This document shows, one piece after another, positions 53,766 to 61,909 of a DNA stretch of 64,000 bases (within the stretch, counting starts at the first letter, position 1; the number at the start of each line of letters is the position of its first letter). Location of the stretch: positions 34,581 to 98,580 of the forward strand of contig CABIXM010000004.1 in NCBI GenBank assembly GCA_902362725.1, read 5' to 3'. Made by a program: the position numbers and the translations under genes. This stretch comes from Clostridiaceae bacterium (GTDB lineage Bacteria > Bacillota > Clostridia > Lachnospirales > Lachnospiraceae). The notes beneath the pieces are model-generated. The model saw only the letters and a program-made list of their open reading frames with translations. It was not told where the DNA came from and made no database searches.

Positions 53766-53807
53766 TGTTATAAAATGTTATAAATTGAAAAGAACACTGT
53801 TATAAAA
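53766..53807. repeat. Three direct copies of TGTTATAAA upstream of metV
   Basis: Copies at 53766-53774, 53776-53784 and 53799-53807, 35 to 76 bases before the proposed -35. They could be a binding site for an activator or a repressor. Confidence 0.4.
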
Positions 53808-53841
53808 ATGATATTTTCTGTTAAAAAAAGAAAATTACGGG

Positions 53842-53870
53842 TTGATTTTTATGTGAAATGTAGATAAAAT
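53842..53870 (+). promoter_or_regulatory. Promoter of metVF
   Basis: TTGATT, 17-base spacer, TAAAAT; the transcript would begin just before a compact structured leader. Confidence 0.6.
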
Positions 53871-53876
53871 AGAACT

Positions 53877-53950
53877 AGGTTCTTCGGGCAGAAGTGGCTT
53901 TCAAAAAGGAAAGCCTCCCGTTGACAAACACCCGAAATTTTAAGGAGAGG
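53877..53950 (+). promoter_or_regulatory. Switch-like structured leader of metV
   Basis: GGCTTTC (53896-53902) pairs with GAAAGCC (53909-53915). CGGG at 53885-53888 can extend that hairpin by pairing with CCCG at 53917-53920. Alternatively TTCGGG (53883-53888) can pair with CCCGAA at 53931-53936, directly before the ribosome binding site AAGGAGAGG. These are two competing folds. It does not match the THF or SAM riboswitch consensus as I recall them. Confidence 0.45.
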
Positions 53951-53955
53951 ATATC

Positions 53956-54606
53956 ATGATTATCACACAGAAAAAGCCCATCGATGAATTGATGGCAATG
54001 CTCGGAGACGCGCAGAAAATTGCGATTCTGGGCTGCGGAAGCTGCGCAACGGCATGTGCCACAGGCGGCGAGAAGGAAGTAGCAGAACTGAAAGCATATC
54101 TGGAGTCTAAAGGAAAGACCGTAGTAGCCACCAATATGGCAGATTACTGCTGTATGAATATGGGTGTAAAGACCGCTATGAAGAAGCTGAACGCGGCAGG
54201 ACCGGACGCGGTTGTCTGTATGTCCTGCGGTGACGGCGTGCAGGTGGCGGCAGCCCACAGCCCGTCCGCACCGGTTTACCCGTCCAACAATACCATGTTC
54301 CTGGGTGAGGCTGTCCGTTTCGGTCTCTTCGAGGAAGCCTGTCATCTGTGCGGAGACTGTGTGCTGGGAACCACCGGCGGTATCTGCCCTATTTCCCGTT
54401 GTGCAAAGTCTCTGGTAAACGGCCCCTGCGGCGGTCAGAAGAACGGCAAGTGCGAGGTGAATCCGGACAACGACTGTGCATGGATTATGATTTACAAGCG
54501 TCTGGAGTCTCTGGGAAGACTGGATCTCCTGACAAAGAGAAGACCGGACAAGGGATACGCGAAGGTATCTTATCCGAGAACAATTAATATCAGGGGGAAT
54601 AAATAA
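53956..54606 (+). CDS. metV: Methylenetetrahydrofolate reductase C-terminal-type protein MetV
   Basis: A 216-residue zinc-binding protein of the MTHFR_C family (PF12225-like). Cysteine motifs include GCGSCATACATGG, MADYCCMNMG, CMSCGDGV, CHLCGDC and the GPCGGQKNGKCE region. In acetogens and related Clostridia, MetV pairs with MetF in methylene-THF reductase, likely linking it to an electron donor. The stop codon shares one base with the metF start. AAGGAGAGG precedes the ATG. No Rnf-like or ferredoxin partner is adjacent, and no other Wood-Ljungdahl gene is in view. Confidence 0.88.
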   Translation: MIITQKKPIDELMAMLGDAQKIAILGCGSCATACATGGEKEVAELKAYLESKGKTVVATNMADYCCMNMGVKTAMKKLNAAGPDAVVCMSCGDGVQVAAAHSPSAPVYPSNNTMFLGEAVRFGLFEEACHLCGDCVLGTTGGICPISRCAKSLVNGPCGGQKNGKCEVNPDNDCAWIMIYKRLESLGRLDLLTKRRPDKGYAKVSYPRTINIRGNK

Positions 54607-55529
54607 TGGGAATGTTAGAGAAAGCGCTGGAAGGCGGTAAATTTGGTGTAACCGTTGAGATGGCTCCCCCGAAGGGATATGATTTTACAGAGCAGCTTGC
54701 GGTAGCAGAGCTTCTGAAGGGCAAGGTTCACGGCGTGAATGTAACCGATATGCAGTCTGCCTGTCTGAAGGCTTCTTCTTTAGGCCTTTGCATTAAGCTG
54801 AAGGAAGCGGGACTGGAGCCCATTGTGCAGGTCACAGGACGTGACAGAAGCCGTATGGGGATCATGGGCGATATGCTCTCCGCAGCAGCCTTTGGCATCG
54901 ACACCATGTTGGCTCTGACCGGAGACCATCCGACTGTAGGCGATTGCAAGGAGTCCAAGCCCGTCTACGATCTGGATTCCGTAGGTATCCTGCATATGCT
55001 GACTTATATGGAAGCTACCGGCAAAGACTGTGGCGGTAATGATCTGGATAATGCGCCCACCTTTTACAAGGGAGCTGCGGTAACTCCGGTTTACGATCCG
55101 CTTCCGTTGCAGATTAACAAGCTGCGCCAGAAGGTAGACGCAGGCGCACAGTACATCCAGACCCAGGGTATCTTTGATATCGAAGGCCTGAAGCGTTTCA
55201 TGGACGAGGTGGACAAGGCGAACATCCATACTCACATCATGGCTGGTATCATCCCGCTGAAGGCGGCTGGTATGGCGAAATATATGAACGAGAATGTACC
55301 GGGTATCGCAGTACCCCAGGATATGATCGACCGTCTCTCCGCTGCGGCAGCAGAGGGCAAGGAAAAGGGTGTTAAGGGACTGCCCACACAGCTGGGTATC
55401 GAGATGGCTGCCGAGATGATCGCGAAGATCAAGGACGAGGGCATCTGCGACGGCGTACATATCATGGCCATCGGTGCTGAGAAGAATGTGCCGAAGATTC
55501 TGGAGAAGGCCGGAATTACCATCGAGTAA
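54606..55529 (+). CDS. metF: Methylenetetrahydrofolate reductase
   Basis: A 307-residue TIM-barrel flavoprotein of the MTHFR family. The N-terminal strand VTVEMAPPKGYD carries the catalytic glutamate. Then come the LALTGDHP FAD-binding motif, QIQTQGIFD-like QYIQTQGIFD, and the AGIIPLKAAG segment. It reduces 5,10-methylene-THF to 5-methyl-THF for methionine synthesis or acetogenic carbon flow. It is overlapped by metV (TAATG) and closes the operon before a strong terminator. Confidence 0.93.
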   Translation: MGMLEKALEGGKFGVTVEMAPPKGYDFTEQLAVAELLKGKVHGVNVTDMQSACLKASSLGLCIKLKEAGLEPIVQVTGRDRSRMGIMGDMLSAAAFGIDTMLALTGDHPTVGDCKESKPVYDLDSVGILHMLTYMEATGKDCGGNDLDNAPTFYKGAAVTPVYDPLPLQINKLRQKVDAGAQYIQTQGIFDIEGLKRFMDEVDKANIHTHIMAGIIPLKAAGMAKYMNENVPGIAVPQDMIDRLSAAAAEGKEKGVKGLPTQLGIEMAAEMIAKIKDEGICDGVHIMAIGAEKNVPKILEKAGITIE

Positions 55530-55576
55530 GTGTCGGGATAAGATTTAAGGGAAAAAGAGAAGATAATGTGATAGAG

Positions 55577-55611
55577 TGTGCAGGACGGTTGGAACCGTCC
55601 TGCACATTTTT
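55577..55611 (+). terminator. Intrinsic terminator of metVF
   Basis: GTGCAGGACGGTT pairs with AACCGTCCTGCAC, followed by ATTTTT. Confidence 0.9.
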
Positions 55612-55918
55612 AACCCAAAAAGAATTCGGCCACAAAAACTACTGCGCAGCAGACGACTGCTACGGGCAGCAGTCCCGCGCCCATCCAGGCAGCTGCAATG
55701 CCGATGATGAGGGCCAGCGCTCCTGCAATGGGAGACTGAGTGGCGTGGATGATGGCCGGAAAGGTCATGACGGCCAAAGTTACGTAGGGCACATAGTAGA
55801 GAAAGGACTGGAGGAACTGATTTTCCAGCGGCTTTCGAATCAGGGTCAGCGGCAACACACGGATGGCGTAGGATACGGCGGCCATGATCAGGATGTAGAT
55901 GTAAATATTGTGGGTCAT
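55610..55918 (-). CDS. azlD: AzlD family branched-chain amino acid transporter subunit
   Basis: A 102-residue protein with three to four membrane helices and the AzlD pattern (YIYILIMAAVSYAIRVLPLTLIR at the N-terminus). It is the small subunit paired with AzlC in export of branched-chain amino acids or analogues. It overlaps the end of azlC by four bases on the minus strand. It converges with metF, and their ends are separated only by the metF terminator. Confidence 0.88.
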   Translation of the reverse strand: MTHNIYIYILIMAAVSYAIRVLPLTLIRKPLENQFLQSFLYYVPYVTLAVMTFPAIIHATQSPIAGALALIIGIAAAWMGAGLLPVAVVCCAVVFVAEFFLG

Positions 55919-56664
55919 GGGTTCGAAGCTCCTTTCTCAGCAGTGGATTTGAATTCATTCTCTTTGGAAACCGGGAACAGAATCGCGGCTCCGGCGGAAA
56001 TCACGACCGTCAGGATGATGGTCCGGGTGCCGTCCGACAGGGTGCTGACCAGAGGCAGCACAGAGCAGGCGAAGCTGGCCACAAAGGACAGGGCCACCAG
56101 TCCGGCAACTACCTTATTTTTCCGGGCGGGCGGAATGATCACGGCCAGGAACATACCGAAGAGAGCCACGCTTAAGGCGCTGACCACGCGTTCCGGTAAG
56201 ATATTGCCCGCGATGATGCCAAGGGATGTACCGATGGACCAGCCGGGCATGGCCATGAGCATGGCGCCGTAGGTATAATAAGGATTCAGGTACCCGGGAC
56301 GGGCAATGGCGATACCGAAAAGCTCATCCGTAATATCGAAGCCCATCAAAAGCCGGTGCCCCAGAGAAAGTCCGGGCTCCAGCCGCTGGCTCATGGCACA
56401 GCTCATCAGAAGATAGCGGGCGTTGGTGATTAAAGTAACAATGGCGATTTCCGCGTAGGCGGCATTGGCGGCGATGACTGTGATGCCGGCGTATTCGCCC
56501 GCAGACGCATTATTCAAAATGCTGATTAAAAATCCCTGGAAGGCATTGAGACCGGCGTTCCGCGCAGTGATACCCAGAGAAAATGCCACAGCCAGATAAC
56601 CGAGGCCAATGGGAATGCCGTCCCGCATGCCGAAGCGAAAGGCCTGCGCTTTATTATCATTCAT
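55915..56664 (-). CDS. azlC: AzlC family branched-chain amino acid transporter
   Basis: A 249-residue membrane protein of the AzlC family. The N-terminal FRFGMRDGIPIGLGYLAVAFSLGI is followed by NNASAGEYAG and the ARYLLMSCAMSQRL conserved segment. It forms the exporter with AzlD. On the minus strand AGAGAGGAGCATAG precedes the ATG; a TTTACT, 17 bases, TACAAT promoter may lie upstream. It is divergent from the PF06541 gene. The substrate is inferred from family only. Confidence 0.88.
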   Translation of the reverse strand: MNDNKAQAFRFGMRDGIPIGLGYLAVAFSLGITARNAGLNAFQGFLISILNNASAGEYAGITVIAANAAYAEIAIVTLITNARYLLMSCAMSQRLEPGLSLGHRLLMGFDITDELFGIAIARPGYLNPYYTYGAMLMAMPGWSIGTSLGIIAGNILPERVVSALSVALFGMFLAVIIPPARKNKVVAGLVALSFVASFACSVLPLVSTLSDGTRTIILTVVISAGAAILFPVSKENEFKSTAEKGASNP

Positions 56665-56752
56665 AAAATTCTATGCTCCTCTCTCTTTCGAAACAGATAA
56701 TATTGTAGCAGTTTCCAGCAGAGAAGTAAAGAGAGAAGTATAGAGAAAAGAC

Positions 56753-56781
56753 TTGTACAGATTTACGGAAACGGATATAAT
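56753..56781 (+). promoter_or_regulatory. Promoter of the PF06541-type membrane protein gene
   Basis: TTGTAC, 17-base spacer, perfect TATAAT. Confidence 0.65.
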
Positions 56782-56821
56782 AGGGTTCATATTTTGAAGA
56801 CGAGAAAGAGGAATCAATAAG

Positions 56822-58171
56822 ATGGAATGGACAGGATATGAGCTTTTGTGGCTCTTTTTTGCATATGCCTTTGCGGGCTGGATGATTGGTACGGCCGGAG
56901 CGGCGGTGCGGCAGAAGAAATTTGTGGACGTGGGTTTTCTCTATGGCCCCTGGTGTCCGGCCTACGGCTTTGGCGGCCTGGCCTTCGCTGTTTTCCTGAC
57001 GGAGCTTCATGACAACCTATTTTTCCTGTTCGTGGGCGGCACGATTCTTTCCTTTGTGGTGACGTATACGACTGGCTTCGTGCTGGAGCGGATTTTCCAT
57101 CGGAAATGGTGGGATTTCTCCCGGAAACGGTTCCAGTTCAGCGGCTACGTGAGCCTGCCCTGGTCGGTGGTTTGGGGCCTGCTTGGCGTACTCTGTATCC
57201 GTTTTGTGAATCCGTTTTTGCGGGATGTGCTGAAGCTTTTGCCCCATGGGGTTGGAAAAATTATTCTGCTTGTGATTGGTATCATTTTCATTTTGGATTT
57301 TGTCGGCACGCTGGTGGGAATTTTGAAGGTGAAATCCAGCGTGAGAAAGGCCTCCCTGCTCTATGGTGTAGCAGAGAATCTCCAGAAAACATCCGACGAG
57401 ATGGGCGGCAGACTGACGGCCTTTGTGATTCGACGTATGGAGCGGGCGTACCCGAGACTGGCGTCGGAGGAGCTTCTGCGGGCCAGACGGGAGCAGGAGC
57501 AGGAAGCTGACGAGGCCCGGAGCCGGGCCGGCGTTTTTGCGGTGGGCTGCTGTTTTTATAAACTGGTATGCCTGTTTTTACTGGGTGCCTTCCTGGGTGA
57601 TATCACGGAGACCATTTTCTGCTATGTGACCGCCGGAAAGCTCATGAGCCGCAGTAGTGTGGTGTATGGGCCCTTCAGTATCGTCTGGGGGCTGGGCTGC
57701 GCGCTTCTGACAGCGGTGCTGTACCGGTATAAGGATCGGAGTGACAGCTTTATTTTCTGCTTTGGTACGGTACTGGGCGGCGCTTACGAGTACATCTGCA
57801 GCGTCTTTACGGAGCTGATATTCGGTACGGTGTTCTGGGATTATAGTAAGATTCCGTTCAATCTGGGCGGCAGAATTAACCTCCTGTATTGTTTCTTCTG
57901 GGGCATCGCTGCAGTAGTCTGGATGAAGGTGCTGTATCCGCGGTTTTCCGGCTGGATCGAAAAGATTCCGAAGAAATTCGGAACCTGGATGACCTGGATT
58001 TTGCTGGTGTTTATGATTTTTGATATCTGCCTGTCGGGACTGGCCCTGAACCGCTATACAGTGCGGCAGACAGGTGAAGGCATTGAGACGGCGGCGGACG
58101 GGTGGCTGGATACCCATTTCCCGGATGAGCGGATGGAGCGGATTTATCCCAATGCGATTCTGGTGGAATAA
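56822..58171 (+). CDS. Putative ABC transporter permease-like membrane protein (duplicated PF06541)
   Basis: A 449-residue membrane protein built of two similar halves. Each starts with a helix containing an acidic or glycine-rich motif (FAYAFAGWMIGTAGAAV and GAFLGDITETIFCYV). This is followed by a GPWCPAYGFG/GPFSIVWGLG loop, two more helices, and a FHRKWWDFS/GTVFWDYSKIPFNLGGRINL segment. This is the PF06541 (CmpB-like putative permease) pattern. A charged cytoplasmic stretch (about 185-235) links the halves. No ATPase gene is adjacent, so transport is not established. The last gene before tmRNA. Confidence 0.75.
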   Translation: MEWTGYELLWLFFAYAFAGWMIGTAGAAVRQKKFVDVGFLYGPWCPAYGFGGLAFAVFLTELHDNLFFLFVGGTILSFVVTYTTGFVLERIFHRKWWDFSRKRFQFSGYVSLPWSVVWGLLGVLCIRFVNPFLRDVLKLLPHGVGKIILLVIGIIFILDFVGTLVGILKVKSSVRKASLLYGVAENLQKTSDEMGGRLTAFVIRRMERAYPRLASEELLRARREQEQEADEARSRAGVFAVGCCFYKLVCLFLLGAFLGDITETIFCYVTAGKLMSRSSVVYGPFSIVWGLGCALLTAVLYRYKDRSDSFIFCFGTVLGGAYEYICSVFTELIFGTVFWDYSKIPFNLGGRINLLYCFFWGIAAVVWMKVLYPRFSGWIEKIPKKFGTWMTWILLVFMIFDICLSGLALNRYTVRQTGEGIETAADGWLDTHFPDERMERIYPNAILVE

Positions 58172-58179
58172 AAAAAGAC

Positions 58180-58208
58180 TTGATTTTTCAGAGGTTTCGG
58201 GCTATACT
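58180..58208 (+). promoter_or_regulatory. Promoter of tmRNA
   Basis: TTGATT, 17-base spacer, TATACT, 68 bases before the mature 5' end; the precursor would be trimmed by RNase P. Confidence 0.6.
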
Positions 58209-58275
58209 GGGAACACAGATTACCCGAAGTGGGCAAAACAGCTGCCGTTCACAGCGTTTCAGGCAGCTTCAACCA

Positions 58276-58612
58276 GGGCTTGTACTGGTTTCGACGGGGG
58301 TCTCGCAGCTGGTGAAGCTATCCGCAGGCGATGCGTCAAATCGCGAAATTAAAAATAAACGCTGAAGATAATTTAGCATACGCTGCCTAATGGCAGCTGT
58401 CGGCCTTAGAGCACCCGCACTTTAAGAATCCGGCATCGATTATGTGGGAAACGACATGCGTTAAGCTTTGCGCGCATGGGCGTATCATGAAGCTACTGAA
58501 GTCCGCAGGGTGTTAGTTCCCGGCTGACGGAGGGAATGTCAAAGAACTGACTACGATAGTAGAAGAACAGGGAACAGGCTTTCGGACAGGGGTTCGATTC
58601 CCCTCAGGTCCA
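58276..58612 (+). ncRNA. ssrA: Transfer-messenger RNA (tmRNA)
   Basis: The 5' end GGGCTTG pairs with the 3' CAGGTCC to form the acceptor stem. TGGTTTCGACGGGGG and the T arm GGGGTTCGATTCCCC complete the tRNA-like part. The tag frame most likely resumes at GCG 58343 and reads AKLKINAEDNLAYAA, with stop TAA at 58388. The C-terminal AYAA is typical of clostridial tags. Pseudoknot-forming segments follow. CCA is not encoded. It works with SmpB, encoded at 50595. Confidence 0.95.
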
Positions 58613-58614
58613 TT

Positions 58615-58651
58615 CCGCAATCCTTTTAGATGAGGGGTTGCGGATTTTTTA
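58615..58651 (+). terminator. Terminator of tmRNA
   Basis: CCGCAATCC pairs with GGTTGCGG, followed by ATTTTTTATT. Confidence 0.85.
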
Positions 58652-58663
58652 TTAGGCAAGAAT

Positions 58664-58716
58664 AAATAAGGTATCGTGCATATCCGAGAGGAAGATGTAT
58701 CCGCGATACCTTATTT
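58664..58716 (-). terminator. Terminator of the aldo/keto reductase gene
   Basis: AATAAGGTATCG (58665-58676) pairs with CGATACCTTATT (58704-58715); the T-rich tail reads out on the minus strand. It may also act on the plus strand. Confidence 0.7.
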
Positions 58717-58722
58717 TGCAAT

Positions 58723-59679
58723 CTAATACATAATCACAGCCCGCACCGGACACACCGGGCTGCAGTAGCCACAGGTCAGGCATTTGTCGTGGTCGACTTC
58801 CGCCAGGCCATTGTCGTTGTAGAAGATGGCCCCGGCGGGACAGGCGGCTTTGCAGGAGCCGCAGCCCTCACAGTCCTCCTGGTTAATGTAGACCTTCTTT
58901 TTGGAGACGTCCGGGTTGTAGGTCTTCGGCATGGAGCCGTCGAGATAGGCGACGAGATCGTCCACCTCCGCATTTTTTCCAAAGCCGATCATGACCGAAT
59001 CGATCTCCTCTTTGGAGAATACATAGTCAAGAGCTTCCTGATAATGGGACGTGAGACTTCCGCCGCCGAAGGCCTTCATGGAAAAGACGCCTTTTCCAGC
59101 CCGGTGGCAGCGGCGGATGGCCTCGAGCATTTCCTCTTTGGAACCGAAAGCGTCGCCCTTTCGAATTCCCAGCCCCGCGTAATTGATCAGCGGAAAGACC
59201 ACGTCCAGTTCCGGCATGGAAGCGGCGGCTTCTGTGACATCAATGTGATGGGTAGAAAGTCCGATGGCCCGCACCAGCCCCTTTGCCCGGGCGTCTATGA
59301 GGGCATTCCATGCTCCGGATCGTTCTTCTAATTGCCCCGAACGTACCTCATGCATGAGAAAAATATCAATGACGTCGCGCCCCAGTTCTTCCTGCGCTTC
59401 CAGCACTGCATCCATCATTCCATCATAATCAGTGCAGAGGGATTTGGAGGAAATGACTACGTCGTCAAAGCCCCCATGTTCCAGCGCCCTTTTGATATAC
59501 GGATAGGTTCGGTAATACTGTGCCGTATCCAGAAAATTGAACCCATGCTCCAGGGCGTAGCGGATCACCCCAGCTCCCTGTTCCACAGGCAGAGCCAGCT
59601 GACTTGGACCCATGGGAAGCACCCCGAAGCCCGCGACAGAGACCCGGATGTCTGTGTTTCCTAAAATTTTTTTCTTCAT
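58723..59679 (-). CDS. Aldo/keto reductase with C-terminal 2x[4Fe-4S] ferredoxin domain
   Basis: A 318-residue fusion. The AKR barrel (residues 1-255) has FLDTAQYY with the catalytic tyrosine and the LMHEVR segment. The C-terminus has two ferredoxin clusters, CEGCGSCKAACPAGAI and CLTCGYCSPVCPVRAV. Such fusions are common in anaerobes and are thought to couple sugar or quinone-like substrates to ferredoxin; the substrate is unknown. On the minus strand the start MKKKILGNT at 59679 has AGGGGAA upstream, better than the in-frame ATG at 59724. It has its own promoter and terminator. Confidence 0.88.
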   Translation of the reverse strand: MKKKILGNTDIRVSVAGFGVLPMGPSQLALPVEQGAGVIRYALEHGFNFLDTAQYYRTYPYIKRALEHGGFDDVVISSKSLCTDYDGMMDAVLEAQEELGRDVIDIFLMHEVRSGQLEERSGAWNALIDARAKGLVRAIGLSTHHIDVTEAAASMPELDVVFPLINYAGLGIRKGDAFGSKEEMLEAIRRCHRAGKGVFSMKAFGGGSLTSHYQEALDYVFSKEEIDSVMIGFGKNAEVDDLVAYLDGSMPKTYNPDVSKKKVYINQEDCEGCGSCKAACPAGAIFYNDNGLAEVDHDKCLTCGYCSPVCPVRAVIMY

Positions 59680-59743
59680 AAAGGTTCCCCTGAATTCCTG
59701 AAATTGTGTAAAATATATTGTCAAAATCGTTGCATTTATTGTA

Positions 59744-59771
59744 ATTATACATGGATTAGTGAAAAAATCAA
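59744..59771 (-). promoter_or_regulatory. Promoter of the aldo/keto reductase gene
   Basis: On the minus strand: TTGATT (59766-59771), 16-base spacer, TATAAT (59744-59749). Confidence 0.6.
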
Positions 59772-59786
59772 ACCCAAAAGAAACTG

Positions 59787-59815
59787 TTGATTTCTCATTT
59801 GATATTTAGTATTAT
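59787..59815 (+). promoter_or_regulatory. Promoter of the plsX operon
   Basis: TTGATT, 17-base spacer, TATTAT. No clear FapR box was noticed. Confidence 0.6.
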
Positions 59816-59862
59816 GATAAAGGATCTGTATACATAGATCTGAAGATCAGGAGGAAAGATTC

Positions 59863-60876
59863 ATGCAGGATATGATCAGAGTTGCGGTGGACGCAATGGG
59901 TGGCGACAATGCGCCGGACGAGATTATCAAGGGTGCCATGGAAGCCGTAGCGCTGCGGGAGGACATTCAGGTTCTGCTCGTGGGAAAAGAAGAGCTGATT
60001 CGGGAGAAGCTGAAAGATTATTCCTATAGAGAGCAGCAGGTAGAGATTGTGAATGCGACAGAAGTGATCGAGACGGCAGAGCCGCCGGTGGCTGCGATTC
60101 GAACGAAGAAGGATTCTTCCATTGTAGTCGGACTGAAGCTGGTAAAAGAGGAAAAGGCGGACGCTTTCGTATCGGCAGGCAGCTCAGGAGCCGTACTGGC
60201 AGGAGGACAGCTTCTGGTGGGACGGATCAAGGGCGTGGAGAGACCGCCTCTGGCACCGCTGATTCCCACAGAGAAGGGCGTATCCCTGTTGATAGACTGC
60301 GGAGCCAATGTGGATGCCAGACCATCTCATCTGGTACAGTTTGCGAAGATGGGTTCCATCTACATGGAGCATGTCATGGGCGTCAGGAATCCCCGCGTAG
60401 CCATCGTCAATATCGGAGCCGAGGAGGAGAAGGGCAATGCCCTGGTAAAAGAGACCTACCCGCTTTTGAAAGAGTGCGACGGTATCAATTTCGTGGGCAA
60501 CATTGAGGCGAGAGATATCCCCCACGGACAGGCGGATGTCATCGTCTGTGAGGCCTTTGTGGGAAATGTGATCCTGAAGCTTTATGAAGGCGTGGGAGCC
60601 GTGCTGGTCAGCAAGATCAAGGCCGGTATGATGAGCACCCTCAGAAGCAAAATCGGCGCGCTTCTGGTGAAGCCGGCGCTGAAGGAGACGTTGAAGTCCT
60701 TTGATGCTACCGAATACGGCGGAGCGCCGCTTCTGGGCCTTCGGGGACTGGTAGTCAAGACCCACGGAAGCTCTAAGGCGAAAGAAGTCAAGAACTCTAT
60801 TATCCAGTGCGTAACATTTAAAGAGCAGCGGATTAATGATAAGATCAAAGAGAATATTGTAAGAGAGGAAGGATGA
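59863..60876 (+). CDS. plsX: Phosphate acyltransferase PlsX
   Basis: A 337-residue enzyme. The N-terminal [19 protein letters not shown] is the PlsX signature, followed by [29 protein letters not shown] and [25 protein letters not shown]. It makes acyl-phosphate from acyl-ACP for phosphatidic acid synthesis. AGGAGGAAAG precedes the ATG. It is followed four bases later by acpP, its acyl donor partner. Confidence 0.96.
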   Translation: MQDMIRVAVDAMGGDNAPDEIIKGAMEAVALREDIQVLLVGKEELIREKLKDYSYREQQVEIVNATEVIETAEPPVAAIRTKKDSSIVVGLKLVKEEKADAFVSAGSSGAVLAGGQLLVGRIKGVERPPLAPLIPTEKGVSLLIDCGANVDARPSHLVQFAKMGSIYMEHVMGVRNPRVAIVNIGAEEEKGNALVKETYPLLKECDGINFVGNIEARDIPHGQADVIVCEAFVGNVILKLYEGVGAVLVSKIKAGMMSTLRSKIGALLVKPALKETLKSFDATEYGGAPLLGLRGLVVKTHGSSKAKEVKNSIIQCVTFKEQRINDKIKENIVREEG

Positions 60877-60880
60877 AACA

Positions 60881-61114
60881 ATGGAATTTGAAAAACTGAA
60901 AGAAATTATCGCGGATGTCCTGAACGTGGACGAGGATGAGATCACCATGGACACCACATTCGTGGACGATCTGGGAGCAGATTCTCTGGATGTATTTCAG
61001 ATTATCATGGGAATCGAGGAGGAATTCGACATTGAGATCGCCCAGGAAGAGGCAGAGAAAATCGTATCCGTCGGTGACGCGGTGGAAGCCATTCGCAATC
61101 TGAAGAAGGACTAA
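60881..61114 (+). CDS. acpP: Acyl carrier protein
   Basis: A 77-residue acidic four-helix protein with the phosphopantetheine attachment serine in [12 protein letters not shown]. It carries acyl chains in fatty acid synthesis and donates to PlsX. GAGGAAGG precedes the start. Plain AcpP composition; gene order plsX-acpP-rnc-smc is the classic Firmicutes arrangement. Confidence 0.95.
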   Translation: MEFEKLKEIIADVLNVDEDEITMDTTFVDDLGADSLDVFQIIMGIEEEFDIEIAQEEAEKIVSVGDAVEAIRNLKKD

Positions 61115-61129
61115 GAAGATTATAAAACT

Positions 61130-61166
61130 TGTCTCAGAAAGGCCGCGGCTTTTCTGAGACATTTTT
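61130..61166 (+). terminator. Terminator between acpP and rnc
   Basis: TGTCTCAGAAA pairs with TTTCTGAGACA, followed by TTTTT. The downstream rnc-smc genes may depend on read-through or on a promoter I did not find. Confidence 0.8.
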
Positions 61167-61168
61167 GT

Positions 61169-61195
61169 GTTGCTGTGAACGAAGTGGGCAGTAAC
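61169..61195. repeat. Dispersed palindromic repeat, copy 2
   Basis: GTTGCTG and CAGTAAC arms around a core with AACGAAGTG; the same layout as copy 1 at 11757-11782. Confidence 0.55.
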
Positions 61196-61214
61196 ACTTT
61201 TGTGAGGAGAACAA

Positions 61215-61898
61215 ATGAAGCTGGAAGAATTAGAAAACAAACTGGGTTACCATTTTCACGACCGGAGGCTTTTGGAACACGCCCTGTGCCACAGCTCCTA
61301 CGCCAACGAGCGCCACTGGGACAAGCTCATGAACAACGAGCGCCTGGAGTTCTTAGGGGACGCGGTGCTGGAGCTTGCCACCAGCGAATATCTGTATCAG
61401 AATTATCCGACCATGCCAGAGGGCGAGGCCACCCGTACCCGGGCCAGTATCGTCTGCGAGCAGACCCTGGCGCTGTGCGCGCGTGATCTGGGCTTGGGCG
61501 AATGGCTAATGCTTGGCAAGGGCGAAGAACTGACTGGAGGAAGAGACCGGGATTCCATCACCTCAGACGCCATGGAGGCATTGCTGGGAGCCATTTATCT
61601 GGACGGTGGTTTTGCTAATGCAAAAGAATTCGTACATCATTTTATCTTAAATGATATCGAGCACAAAAAACTCTTTTATGATAGCAAGACTATCCTTCAG
61701 GAGCAGATTCAGAGTGAGACCGAGGAACCGATCCACTATGAACTGGTGAAGGAAGAGGGACCGGATCACAATAAGCGGTTTACGGTAAATGTGGTATTGG
61801 GTGAGAAGGTGCTTGGAAGCGGCAGCGGCCGGACCAAGAAGGCGGCTGAGCAGGAAGCGGCGTACCGGGCACTTCTGGCCAGAAAAGTCCGCGGATAA
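61215..61898 (+). CDS. rnc: Ribonuclease III
   Basis: A 227-residue double-strand-specific endoribonuclease. The catalytic signature NERLEFLGDAVLEL and the acidic cluster DAMEALLGAIYLDGG are followed by a C-terminal double-stranded RNA-binding domain (about 155-226, GSGSGRTKKAAEQEAAYRALL). It processes rRNA precursors and regulates structured messages. TGAGGAGAAC precedes the ATG. Followed 11 bases later by smc. Confidence 0.96.
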   Translation: MKLEELENKLGYHFHDRRLLEHALCHSSYANERHWDKLMNNERLEFLGDAVLELATSEYLYQNYPTMPEGEATRTRASIVCEQTLALCARDLGLGEWLMLGKGEELTGGRDRDSITSDAMEALLGAIYLDGGFANAKEFVHHFILNDIEHKKLFYDSKTILQEQIQSETEEPIHYELVKEEGPDHNKRFTVNVVLGEKVLGSGSGRTKKAAEQEAAYRALLARKVRG

Positions 61899-61909
61899 CG
61901 GGGTAAGGA

